Below, one piece after another: positions 10,381 to 19,700 of a stretch of 23,785 bases of DNA. This DNA comes from a virus, in IMG/VR virus record IMGVR_UViG_3300044630_005117, positions 1 to 23,785 of that record. The stretch is one strand, 5' to 3'. The notes under the pieces were generated by a model. The model saw only the letters and a program-made list of their open reading frames with translations. It was not told where the DNA came from and ran no database searches. Made by a program: the position numbers and the translations under genes. Position 1 is the stretch's first letter, and every line of letters begins with the position of its first letter.

Positions 10381-12066
10381 ATGGCAAATTACGGATCTAT
10401 AAGAACAATGAAAGGGTTGCCCATTGGGTCTGTGCAACCCTGGGTTGGTCCTTTAACACAAATCCCGAAAGGATGGTTGCTAGCAAATGGTGCTGAATTA
10501 CAAGCAAGAGAATATCCTTTACTTGCTAGAATTTTAAAAAATACTTATGGTGGAGTAAATTTTTCTGGTGGATTTCCTAATTATAGTGGAACTTTTAGAT
10601 TACCACCAACAAATCAAAAAGGTCTTGCTGATATTAATATATCTTATTTTAGTGATAATCCTTTATTAAGAAATAATAAAATGGATACTACTGCTGCTGC
10701 TGCAGTAGTACAGCAATACATTGGTGATATTGGGGATTTAGGGACACCATCTACAGTATTTGCAAATACTGATATGAATTTTACATATGAACCAGATCCA
10801 GATGGTGTTGTTTTAACTTTTCAGTATGCTGGTGCTGCTCCTTCTACAACAATTGCACAAAAATATGATCCAGCAGAATTAACTTTATCTACAAATGGAA
10901 ATGGTTCTGGAATTACATTTCAGGTTGTCCAAAATACTAATTTAACTTATTCAGTTAAGATTATAAGTAGAGGACAAGATTTTATTCAAGGAGAAATTAT
11001 AAAAATTTTAGGTTCTTCTTTTACTAAAGGAACTACAGTTGGAACTTCGCCAGCAAATGACATTACCATAACAGTACAATCAACAGGAGATGGTTTTTTT
11101 GATGGCAGAATTGAGGGGCAATCAGTAATTCCTGGATTTGGTATTAAAACTGTATATGTTATTGGGAGAAAATTATCAAGAGAACATTTTCCTGCTCATT
11201 TTCACCCTTCACCTGAAGGTGGATATCGAACTATCAATAAAGGAGATTCTGGAGATAATCCTGGACTTGGTGTTGGTGTTTTTGATACCCCCGAAATTAG
11301 TGTTACTGGTTATTGGTGGAGAAAAGAACCATGTCCAGTAATTGCAGGAACGTGTGATAATGAAACACAAAAATTAACGGAAAGACCTAGAGTTTATGAT
11401 TTGAGGTGGGGCAGTGAAACAGGAACAATTCAAGATGGTTTAGATAATGTAGTTAGTCCAGGTGGAATGGTTCAACCTTTTGTTGCTGGAGCAGGTAGAT
11501 ATGCAATTGCTTCTGTAGAAGGATCGATACCATTTAAGTTTCATAGACCAGAAAGAACTTCTATAGATAGACATGGAGTTGGTAAATCTTGGTTTAATCA
11601 AGCAAAAAAATTAAGAGTTACTGATACAGTAACAAGTCCAGGAGAATCGTATTTAGCAAGTTTAATAAATGATAGTAAATTAATTGCTGGTATTTCTAGA
11701 ATACCTTTTTCCGATGAATCTAATGCAGTAGCGTCACCAAATTATGATAATGGAGGTGGTAGTACTTCCAATGGTCTTAGTGATGGTATTATTAGTCCAC
11801 CAACTCAAGTTTTACTTAATACTGGTGCTGTTAATTATAACGTTACTCAAAATCAAGGTGGAAATGTAGTAACAACAATTCAACCACATGATCATGGATC
11901 TGAATTTAATATTACATATAATGGCGATGCTTTATCAGTAACTCCAAGAATTTCTGCTAAAGTGCAACCAGTAGTAACTCCAGATAATGTAGAAAATGCA
12001 TTTCAGATGACATTTACAGTAACATCTCCATCACTTTCTTGTATACATTTAGTAAGAGCATATTAA
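10381..12066 (+). CDS. Phage collar-domain tail fibre protein (561 aa)
   Basis: The N-terminal part (residues about 13-75) matches the phage tail collar domain: LPIGSVQPW, then P-x-GWLLANG, E-Y-P-L-L, Y-G-G and F-R-L-P. Residues about 150-240 form a separate beta module of a kind often seen in cyanophage structural proteins (G-S-G-I-T-F-x-V, then G-x-D-F-x-x-G-E-x-I-x-I and N-D-I-T-I-T-V). Two HxH motifs follow, HFH at 273-275 and HDH at 503-505, resembling the metal-binding histidines of T4 fibre tips. The protein is likely a receptor-contacting or baseplate-associated fibre component. Its ATG lies one base after the stop of the giant gene, with no clear Shine-Dalgarno sequence, so translation is probably coupled. 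The exact T4 counterpart is not clear; it could equally be called a microcystin-dependent-protein-like collar protein. Confidence 0.85.
   Translation: MANYGSIRTMKGLPIGSVQPWVGPLTQIPKGWLLANGAELQAREYPLLARILKNTYGGVNFSGGFPNYSGTFRLPPTNQKGLADINISYFSDNPLLRNNKMDTTAAAAVVQQYIGDIGDLGTPSTVFANTDMNFTYEPDPDGVVLTFQYAGAAPSTTIAQKYDPAELTLSTNGNGSGITFQVVQNTNLTYSVKIISRGQDFIQGEIIKILGSSFTKGTTVGTSPANDITITVQSTGDGFFDGRIEGQSVIPGFGIKTVYVIGRKLSREHFPAHFHPSPEGGYRTINKGDSGDNPGLGVGVFDTPEISVTGYWWRKEPCPVIAGTCDNETQKLTERPRVYDLRWGSETGTIQDGLDNVVSPGGMVQPFVAGAGRYAIASVEGSIPFKFHRPERTSIDRHGVGKSWFNQAKKLRVTDTVTSPGESYLASLINDSKLIAGISRIPFSDESNAVASPNYDNGGGSTSNGLSDGIISPPTQVLLNTGAVNYNVTQNQGGNVVTTIQPHDHGSEFNITYNGDALSVTPRISAKVQPVVTPDNVENAFQMTFTVTSPSLSCIHLVRAY
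10686..10710 (+). repeat. Perfect 9-bp inverted repeat inside collar gene
   Basis: TACTACTGC at 10686-10694 is the exact reverse complement of GCAGTAGTA at 10702-10710, with a 7-base TGCTGCT loop. It sits in an alanine run (AAAAA). It may simply follow from the GCT/GCA codon run, and no T-tract follows, so a terminator role is unlikely. Confidence 0.4.
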
Positions 12067-12068
12067 AA

Positions 12069-12929
12069 ATGACAGTTTACTACTCAAAACAAAAAGCAAA
12101 ATTTGGTGGTGTAACTGGAACTATTATTCCATATCCAATAGCATTATCTGATAGTGTAAAGGAAAATTTTCTTCCAGCTGGATTTTTGAAATGTGATGGC
12201 TCTATCTTAAAAGCATCTGTCTATCCAGCACTCGCTAATACAATTGGTATAGGATCAAATTGTCGATTTGCTAAAAATCCAGATGATATTGCAGCAGACG
12301 AAATACAATTACCAGATTTAGGATCAAAATATATTAGATCTTCGACCTCTTCTGGGCAATATTTAAATATAACATTAGAACAAGATCCTTCTATTACTAA
12401 AGTTGGGGCAGAGGTAGAAGTAATTTCTTTGGTTGGAGATACTACAGAAATTTCTTATTCTGGTTATTTTGAAGTTCTTGGTCAAAATGGAATAGATTTT
12501 ATCGGAACTCCTATATTTGAATCTGACACTGGTTTTACTTTAACCGATGCACTAAATGAAGAGAATTTTCAGGCACATGGTCACTATGCAGATGTTGGAG
12601 TATTCACTTATCTAGGAAAATGGCAAGACAATGTTTTTGTTGAAGGTTATGCTAGAGGAGGAAATGCAGCACAAACAGAAGGATCTAATAATTTAGTTCA
12701 AGTTGAAGCCCCAGATCAATCATCAACGACAGTTTCTCATAATCATAAAATTAATTTACCAGGAAGTACTCAATTAAAAGCTAACAATACTTTGTCATAT
12801 CAATTTTCAAATACACAAATTCCAGCAGATGGATTACGAAGTGAAATAACTATTACTACAAGTAATATTAAAAAATTAGATGATGTTATATCTCCTTATA
12901 TTTTAGTAGAGTATATTATAAAAATATAA
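12069..12929 (+). CDS. Second collar-domain tail fibre protein (286 aa)
   Basis: The N-terminal half resembles a phage collar domain: GTIIPYPIAL, then L-P-A-GFLKCDGS, V-Y-P-A-L-A and I-Q-L-P-D-L. Two HxH motifs are present, HGH at residues 170-172 and HNH at 224-226, and the end (ISPYILVEYIIKI) resembles the end of the 1806-residue protein encoded at 16721 (ISPYIWVKWLIKAF). I chose the ATG at 12069, two bases after the previous stop, over the in-frame ATG at 12039. The earlier start would overlap the upstream gene by 28 bases and add ten residues unlike a collar protein start. The sequence before 12069 is A-rich with no Shine-Dalgarno. Role: probable fibre or tip protein, paralogous in fold to its upstream neighbour. 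Confidence 0.82.
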   Translation: MTVYYSKQKAKFGGVTGTIIPYPIALSDSVKENFLPAGFLKCDGSILKASVYPALANTIGIGSNCRFAKNPDDIAADEIQLPDLGSKYIRSSTSSGQYLNITLEQDPSITKVGAEVEVISLVGDTTEISYSGYFEVLGQNGIDFIGTPIFESDTGFTLTDALNEENFQAHGHYADVGVFTYLGKWQDNVFVEGYARGGNAAQTEGSNNLVQVEAPDQSSTTVSHNHKINLPGSTQLKANNTLSYQFSNTQIPADGLRSEITITTSNIKKLDDVISPYILVEYIIKI

Positions 12930-12931
12930 AA

Positions 12932-14320
12932 ATGACAATAGTAAATTCAAGTAATTGGTCTACACGATCATTAAATATATTTAATAATTTTTACGCTTTA
13001 CCTACACAAAGTTCTTCTTTGTGGACTAGTTTTTTATTAGATAATGGTATTCAAGATCAAGGAATATATGAATTTGATATTAGATTCGAGACATTTGGAA
13101 AACAAATTTTTAATACTGCAGCTGATGATTATGCACAATTTTATATTGATGGAGAATATCTCGGGCAGTTTGGGGCATTTACCGAAAGTAAATTAATTAC
13201 TACTACTAAATTTTATGATGCATTTAGTGTACATAGAATTACTATAGTAAGATCAGATATTGGAGCAAAACCAACTGCAATTGCTGCCAGATGGTATAAT
13301 AATATATACAATTTTGTCGATATTAATGATTTTGATGCTAGTCCACAGGTTTTATATAATACAAGAACCACAGTATTAAACTGGACTGTAAATAATGCTA
13401 GAAAAATTGAAATTAATCAAAATGTTGGTAATGTTACAGGAAAATCTCAACAATTAATAGATACTGGTCTACAATCTATAGTGGGTGTGAATTCACCAGC
13501 AAGTAAAATTTATACTTTAACTGCATATGGTGATGCACCTTCAGATATACAAACTACTACTGTAGAAGTATTTGCATTTAATGATACAACTCCTAATAAT
13601 ATAGAAATTCCCAATTTTTATAATAGGGAACCTTCTGAAACAATAGTTTATAGTTTACCAGCAATATCTGGTATTGATGCTCCTATCGTAGTTTCAAGTA
13701 ATGGAAATGTTTTAGTTTCTTCTGGATTATCTTCTTCGTATACAACAAGTATTACAGTTAATAATAATGCTACGGTAAATTTGAGATTTGTATCACCAGA
13801 ATTTAGTCAAGATCCATTAACATTAGATAACACAATTGAATATTATGTTGATTTTGGAACTATTCGTAAATATTTTACCGTAACTACTAGAGCACCAAAT
13901 GATAATGAAATTTTTGATTTTGGCGATGTTTTAAACTCTGTTCCTTATCCAGTACCTCCTGGAAACAGTGAGAACCCTCCACAATACCTTGTTTCTCCAG
14001 ATACAGTAGAACCATCTGCAGATCAATGGCAAGTAGAACTGCAATATCCTAATAACATAACTTTACAATCTGGCGTTGAAGTTAAGACTACATATAATGA
14101 TAAAACTCAGGTAAGAGTAAGACCATTTGGAGGTAATTGGGGTTCGTGGGTAAATACAGAGTATTTGTATGATGAAATAATTGATCCTGGTCCAAGAATA
14201 ATTGAAAATATGAATTGGTCTACATTAGGAACTAGAAATAATGGAAATATATCTAATTCACAACCAAGATCTGTTAATACTAGATCTTCTGGTGTTTTAA
14301 CAGCAAAAAATATAGCATAA
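12932..14320 (+). CDS. Modular fibre/adhesin-like structural protein (462 aa)
   Basis: No single family is recognised with certainty. Residues about 1-130 look like a beta-sandwich with a small-ligand-binding or PA14-like flavour (YAQFYIDGEYLGQF). Residues about 135-215 look like a PKD or Ig-like unit (TTVLNWTVNNARKIEIN, then IYTLTAYG). A second unit (about 220-330) and a signature RAP-x4-EIFDFGD at 13889-13927 follow, then P-Y-P and WQVEL. The region from 13335 to about 14090 is clearly paralogous to the C-terminal half of the next gene. The ATG begins two bases after the preceding stop, preceded only by A-rich sequence. A virion fibre or decoration role is inferred from neighbours and architecture. 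Confidence 0.75.
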   Translation: MTIVNSSNWSTRSLNIFNNFYALPTQSSSLWTSFLLDNGIQDQGIYEFDIRFETFGKQIFNTAADDYAQFYIDGEYLGQFGAFTESKLITTTKFYDAFSVHRITIVRSDIGAKPTAIAARWYNNIYNFVDINDFDASPQVLYNTRTTVLNWTVNNARKIEINQNVGNVTGKSQQLIDTGLQSIVGVNSPASKIYTLTAYGDAPSDIQTTTVEVFAFNDTTPNNIEIPNFYNREPSETIVYSLPAISGIDAPIVVSSNGNVLVSSGLSSSYTTSITVNNNATVNLRFVSPEFSQDPLTLDNTIEYYVDFGTIRKYFTVTTRAPNDNEIFDFGDVLNSVPYPVPPGNSENPPQYLVSPDTVEPSADQWQVELQYPNNITLQSGVEVKTTYNDKTQVRVRPFGGNWGSWVNTEYLYDEIIDPGPRIIENMNWSTLGTRNNGNISNSQPRSVNTRSSGVLTAKNIA

Positions 14321-14325
14321 TAAAA

Positions 14326-16272
14326 ATGCCAAATAAAATTAAATTCGGAACTGCTGGTGGATTAGGATTTGAAGGTACTGATAGTGCCGAAAATTTTGAT
14401 GTCCCAGCAAATGTAATAAGAGTATCTTATATTTGTTTAGGAGCTGGTGGTGGTGGAGGTCCATCTGGAGGTGGAGATCCAAGCGGTGGTGGAGGCGGTG
14501 GTGGTGGTCTATCCAAAGGATCTTTGCAGGTAGATCCATTTGGTAATATAAGAGTTAGAGCTGGTGGTGGAGGACAAGGAAGTACATCTCTTGGCAGTGG
14601 TTCTGAGTCTGGAACTAACGGTCAAGATAGTTTTGTGAGAACTAATTATGGAGAAAGAACAGGATCAGGTGGTAAAGGAGGAGAATCATTTAATGGTGGA
14701 AATGGTGGAAATGGTAATGTAAGAGATGGTCAAAATGGAGAAAATCCAGCATTACTTGTTCCTGGAGGAATATTTGGAGGTGGTACAACTCCTTGTAGAG
14801 GTGGTGGAGCTGCTGGATTAAATTCTGTTGCAGGGAGAGGATCTATTCCTGGTGCTGGAGGAAACGGTGTTAATTTTGTTTTTAATACTTCTGGTTTTAG
14901 TACAACTGTAGTAAATTCTGTTGGTCTTGATGGAGCTAATTATGGTGGCGGTGGTGGGGGAAGTGTCGATGCTATTGAAATAGATTCTGGTGGAGGAGAT
15001 CAAGCACCTGTTGCTAATCAGATTAACGTTAGTAGACCAGGCGGTGGTGGTGGTGGTATTGCATTTGTTGGATGGGTAGTATTAACTGCACCTAAAACTA
15101 TCTTAAGATCTGGAGAACCTGTAACAGTTACATATTCAGATTCTTTTGGAAATACAGGAACGGTACAAACATCTTTTACCAACGAAACTGAAGTAAATGT
15201 GCAACAAGAATACACATATACTGATAATTTAGGAGCACAATCAAAAATTATATTTACTATTTTACCTAAAGTAAAAATTAAATCTTTGACCGCATCTCCA
15301 AATCCACAAACAAGTGGATCAGATGGTATTCCAAATTATGATACATTTTTAATATGGGAAGGTATTAGCGTTTTATCTGCTGTTGCTACCAGAAATGATT
15401 CTGCAGTATCAGCTACTTGGGAACAAAAAGAACAACCAACAGATGTAACGCAATCTCCTACATTTTGGGAATTTGGTAGTAAATCTGTAACAAATTTATA
15501 TCAATCAATTTCTACTGGATCTTCTCAACCTGGGTCGGATACAACTTATACTTTAACAGCAACTGATGGGTTCAATACAGCCACAGCAAATGTTACTGTA
15601 AAAGCATATAATGATAATTGTCCAGATACAATTTCAATACCAGATCAATTAGGAAAGGAACCTGGAGAAGAAATAAGAATAAGTACATCTCCAGTAAGAG
15701 GAATTGATATGGTTACTTCTGTCGTATGTGGTCCAGGAGTACAAGTTATTGGAAGTGGGGGAAGTGGATATACTACTTCAACAACAATAATTTCAGGTTC
15801 TTCATTAAATATTCGTGTTTATGCAGAGCCTTTTAATACAGATGAAAATGGATTGGTTAATGAAAAAACTGTTTACTTGACAGTTGGTTGTCAAACAATA
15901 TCATTTAAAGTTCAAACTAGAGCACCAATTGTGCAAGAAATTTTTGATTTTGGTGATAATCAGTTTGCGTTTCCATATCCTAAAGTAGATACTAGAGTTG
16001 TTGGAGAAGTTCTTCCAGATGGAGGAACTTATAGATCACCAACAGAGTATTTAAATTCTCCTACTATTGTTGAACCATCTTCAACAGGATGGCAAGTTGA
16101 ATTAGAAAAACCATATGGTGTACAAATAAAATCAAAAGATATAAAATATTCTCCTCCAACCACTACAGCATATACTGATATATCTTCTCAAAATGATACT
16201 AATTTAGAAGTTAATGTTCAACGCCAGGGTGATCAACCTAATAATAACTGGACTAAGCCAAATATTATATAA
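14326..16272 (+). CDS. Glycine-rich modular fibre/adhesin protein (648 aa)
   Basis: After a short start containing AENFDVP, residues about 39-245 are extremely glycine-rich (runs such as GAGGGGG and GGGGGGGG). This is like the glycine-rich domains of phage tail-fibre adhesins that pack as polyglycine helices, as in Salmonella phage S16 gp38. Residues about 322-605 repeat the PKD/Ig-like plus RAP-x4-EIFDFGD architecture of the upstream gene (signature at 15919-15957), including YTTSTTI, P-Y-P and WQVEL-x-x-P. The start follows tandem TAATAA-like sequence and an A-rich stretch without Shine-Dalgarno. Function as a tip adhesin is inferred. The glycine domain could instead be a rigid spacer. Confidence 0.78.
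   Translation: MPNKIKFGTAGGLGFEGTDSAENFDVPANVIRVSYICLGAGGGGGPSGGGDPSGGGGGGGGLSKGSLQVDPFGNIRVRAGGGGQGSTSLGSGSESGTNGQDSFVRTNYGERTGSGGKGGESFNGGNGGNGNVRDGQNGENPALLVPGGIFGGGTTPCRGGGAAGLNSVAGRGSIPGAGGNGVNFVFNTSGFSTTVVNSVGLDGANYGGGGGGSVDAIEIDSGGGDQAPVANQINVSRPGGGGGGIAFVGWVVLTAPKTILRSGEPVTVTYSDSFGNTGTVQTSFTNETEVNVQQEYTYTDNLGAQSKIIFTILPKVKIKSLTASPNPQTSGSDGIPNYDTFLIWEGISVLSAVATRNDSAVSATWEQKEQPTDVTQSPTFWEFGSKSVTNLYQSISTGSSQPGSDTTYTLTATDGFNTATANVTVKAYNDNCPDTISIPDQLGKEPGEEIRISTSPVRGIDMVTSVVCGPGVQVIGSGGSGYTTSTTIISGSSLNIRVYAEPFNTDENGLVNEKTVYLTVGCQTISFKVQTRAPIVQEIFDFGDNQFAFPYPKVDTRVVGEVLPDGGTYRSPTEYLNSPTIVEPSSTGWQVELEKPYGVQIKSKDIKYSPPTTTAYTDISSQNDTNLEVNVQRQGDQPNNNWTKPNII
14436..15063 (+). repeat. GGT/GGA-rich tract encoding polyglycine domain
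   Basis: Dense runs of GGT, GGA and GGC codons occur, densest at about 14442-14508 and 15039-15060. They are imperfect trinucleotide repeats that keep the frame, so slippage or recombination here would change glycine-run length without breaking the protein. Confidence 0.75.
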
Positions 16273-16278
16273 TAAATA
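16271..16278 (+). promoter_or_regulatory. Possible late promoter core AATAAATA
   Basis: AATAAATA fits the NATAAATA form of T4-like late promoters and overlaps the stop of the glycine-rich protein. It lies only 10 bases before the next ATG, so transcription would start almost at the start codon. In such A-rich sequence it could be chance. Confidence 0.25.
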
Positions 16279-16288
16279 AAAATAAAAA

Positions 16289-16504
16289 ATGAAACGAGAA
16301 CTACAATCAGTAACTATTAGATATTATACAAAAAATGTTGATGAACAAATTGTTCCCGACCAATCTGTAGTAGTTACATACCGATTATTGGATGATCAAA
16401 ATAATTTATTGGCAGGAGATACTATTGTAATTTATCCATCAACAAATTATTCTATATACGAAGAAAAAATTCAAAAAATTTGCCAAATTGCATTTGAAGA
16501 ATAA
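16289..16504 (+). CDS. Small protein of unknown function (71 aa)
   Basis: I do not recognise a family. The protein begins MKRELQSVTIRYYTKN, is mainly beta-strand in character (alternating hydrophobics, VVVTYRLLDD, TIVIYPS) and has an acidic end with FEE. It has no signal peptide or membrane segment. The start codon follows an A-rich leader (ATAAAAAATG). Its stop TAA shares its last base with the start codon of the next small gene, so the two are probably translationally coupled. Position between two fibre genes suggests a small virion or assembly protein, but that is only contextual. Confidence 0.65.
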   Translation: MKRELQSVTIRYYTKNVDEQIVPDQSVVVTYRLLDDQNNLLAGDTIVIYPSTNYSIYEEKIQKICQIAFEE

Positions 16505-16680
16505 TGAAATTTTCAGATAAAAGAGCGACTAATTTAAAACCAGATGACATGTTTTATTCTAGATTAATTACTGTAGATGATGTTCCTGCTGGAGAGCTAC
16601 AAGAAATTAAATCAGATAAACCAATTCAAGTAAGAGTAAATAATGGAGAATGGATCACTATTGATCCATCAGACCTATAA
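16504..16680 (+). CDS. Very small coupled protein (58 aa)
   Basis: The ATG at 16504 overlaps the previous TAA by one base, and the frame runs to TAA at 16678-16680. The product starts MKFSDKRATNLKPDDMF and ends WITIDPSDL. It looks like a folded beta-rich small protein (LITVDDVPAG, PIQVRVNNGEW) and shares the acidic, beta-strand character of its neighbour. No family is recognised. Codon use matches the surrounding AT-rich genes, and the start/stop overlap supports it being real. Its last codons lie within the late promoter of the following gene. Confidence 0.68.
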   Translation: MKFSDKRATNLKPDDMFYSRLITVDDVPAGELQEIKSDKPIQVRVNNGEWITIDPSDL

Positions 16681-16683
16681 ATA
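16676..16683 (+). promoter_or_regulatory. T4-type late promoter (TATAAATA)
   Basis: TATAAATA is an exact match to the T4 late promoter core read by the gp55-type late sigma factor. It lies 37 bases before the ATG at 16721, in the only intergenic gap of that block, giving a predicted leader of about 30 bases. It overlaps the TAA stop of the 58-residue gene. It likely gives the 1806-residue fibre gene its own late transcript. Confidence 0.75.
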
Positions 16684-16720
16684 CTATGTGAGAAAGAAAA
16701 TCTGGTTTTGTAGACATTAA

Positions 16721-19700
16721 ATGGCTAGAGTTTTAGTAGGCAAAGGGGATCAGGTTCAAATTAGATATCCCACCCCATCGACTTGGAATACAAGAACTAC
16801 AGTTCAAGTTAAAATTGGTACTGGATTAGATCCTACTGATGTAACTTTTGGCACAAGAATTCCTGATGCAAAACCAGATCAATTTAATTTTACCAATCAA
16901 AGTGGAGCATTAACTCCTGGGGGAACTCCATTAACATCATTTGAAAAAAATACTTTTTATTATTCAAATTCTATTTTAATTAGTGGTATTGAAATTTTTG
17001 TTCCTGTCAGTATTTCTGTAACTACATCTGGACCAAGAAATTTATCATCAAATACATCACAAGCAGCATTTGAAGTTAACAATAGTGGGACTTGGGTAAC
17101 AACGGCACAAGTTAAAAATGGTGATGTAATTCGTTTGAGAATTAGAACAGAAAATTGGTATACAACAACAACAAATGTCACACTTAGTGTATCTGATGAA
17201 ACTTGGGGAGGAAATTTAGGTTTAAATCCTAATACAACTGTTGATACATGGTCTATTACAACTAGACCACAAGTTCAAAATATACCACAATTTTCTTTTA
17301 TTGATTATATTGATGTTACTGCTGGTGAATTTGGTAGTTACAAAACAATAACTATTCCAGTAAGTAATATTGATAATGATGCTGTATTAAGAGCAACATC
17401 AACTGGTAATGTTCAAATATCTAGTAATAATATAAATTGGTCGCAGTCACTTACTGGATTAGTATTAGGAGACACAATTTATACGAGAATTGCTATAGGT
17501 TCATATACAACAAAAACTACTGGTATAGTTAGAGTATTTGCTGTATCTAATGAAACTTATACTAGAGGATCTAATTCTTATGATAATAATACTCCTGGAA
17601 CTTATGGAAGACCAGATTTAGGAGTATCTGAAAGATATACTATAACACAAACTTTAGGGGATGTAACAGATAATTGGCAAGTATGGACTGAAGTTGATAG
17701 ATACCCAGATTCAATTTCATTGAGTCCAATTTATGCTATTTCTGATGGCGAAAAAGTATATGTTTCTAGTAAAAATTCATATAGTAGGGCAGAAGTTACA
17801 GAATTTGATCAGGAATTTTGGTATTATGCTGATTTTAATATTACTGGACTTGGAGTAGAATATCCAACTGGAACTTATTTTGATTTAGAAGAACCTTTTA
17901 GTTTCACATCAACTGGTAGACCATCATTACCAATAGATACATCATCTGTAAATGGAAGAAATGTTGAAATTAGATGTAGAATTGCACAAGGTAATGGGTC
18001 AATTAGAAAAAATGATACTGGCGAATGGGTACAATCATTATTTGTAAAAAATGGTGATAAAGTAACTGTACGTCAGTTATCTAGTGAATTATATAATCAA
18101 CAATTAACAACAAAAATTATTTTGGATGGTCCTCCTGATGGTGGTCCTATTCCATATGCCAATCCAACAAATGGACCAAGTGCTGCAAATAGATCATTTG
18201 CTAATTTAGAAGACACTATAACAATTAAAACTAGATTAGCAAGAGATACACCATATCCATTTAAAGGAACTAATATATACAGAGCAGATCCTGGAGAATC
18301 TTTATTAATTGGTATTCCTCTTGGTGGCTATGATATACCAGTTGATGCTACTATTGTATCTCAATCTGCTAATGCTGCTGCACAAATTAGTTATGATGGT
18401 TTAAATTATTCTTCTTCAACATTAAGTGATATTCCTGTAACATCTACATTATTAAGTTTAAGATTTTCTTCTTCTACAAGTTATGGTGGAGTATCTTTCG
18501 TAACCTACAGTATAGGAAATTATACAGATACAATTTATGCATATACCGTAAAAAGAAATTGGAATTATTCAACTTATATTGGCAATGATAGTAGAACAAG
18601 TCCAATAGAATATAATTTACCAGACTATGCAGAAAATTTTGATTTTGTTTTAGTTGGTGCTGGGGGAGGAAATGGTGGAGATGATGCTCCAAATAGTTAT
18701 GGTGGTAGAGGAGGTTTTGGTAACTTATTAAGAGGAAAAATTACTCTTCCACCAGAATTTTTTATAGGCAATGATTATCGAATTAAATTGTATCCAGCTG
18801 GAAGAGGAATAAACGGAGTAAACTTTAGTACAAATGCTCCTGGAGGAGCTGGTGGATGGGGATATGCAACTGGAGGAAGTGGAGGAGATTCGGGATTAGG
18901 AGATAGTTCGGGATCTGGTGGAGGTGGCGGAGGTGCTTCTGCTATAGCGTTTTTTAATGGCACATTAATTGCCCTTGCTGGTGGTGGAGCAGGAGGTGGA
19001 GGTGCTGGTAATGATACAGAAATACAAAAAGAAAATCAAAATGGTAATTATAATGGATTTGGTTCTCTTCAAAATACATTAAATGGATTAAATTTATCTG
19101 GAATTGATGGACAAAATAATTCTGCACAAGGTGGAGGTGCTGGTGGTTCTGGAGGAGGATTTGGATCTGCTGGTATAGTTCCATCAAACAAATTAGATGA
19201 ATTTAATGTTATCATACAAACTAATGATTTAGATGCCACAGGAGGTACTGGTGGGGGAGCATACTATGATTCAAATATAGTTGCATTAGAAACAACAAAC
19301 AATTTTTCAAATTTTGGATCTGGAGCAGAAACTCAAGGAACAATTATAATCGGAATTCCTCCACAAGATAGGACACCAAATCCATTTGCATTTACCTCTG
19401 TTTTACTTGCATCTACTAATACAACATATGAATCAGAAAAAGTACAAATTACTGGTATAACTGGAAGAGTTTTAGTTTCTACTTTTGAAAATCAATCAAA
19501 AATAAGAGTATGTGATTCCAATCAACAAAATTGTAGTGCATATACATCTACTCCTCAATTTGTAAGAAATAATGAGTGGATTCAAGTTCAGATGACAACA
19601 GGATTAGATTATTATACTCAATATCCAATTAGAGTTGTAGTTGGAGATACTGAAGTATATTGGATTGTTGAAACTGGAGAACCACCAGATACTATTCCTA

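Noticed and set aside
12039-12068. Upstream in-frame ATG for the second collar protein
   Set aside because: It overlaps the previous gene by 28 bases; the ATG at 12069, just after the stop, fits the spacing of neighbouring genes.
14436-15063. CRISPR-like or satellite array
   Set aside because: The repeats are in-frame glycine codons with no fixed repeat unit or unique spacers.
18775-18963. Minus-strand frame encoding a proline-rich peptide
   Set aside because: It is the reverse complement of GGT/GGA glycine codons in the large fibre gene and has no start signal or coding character of its own.
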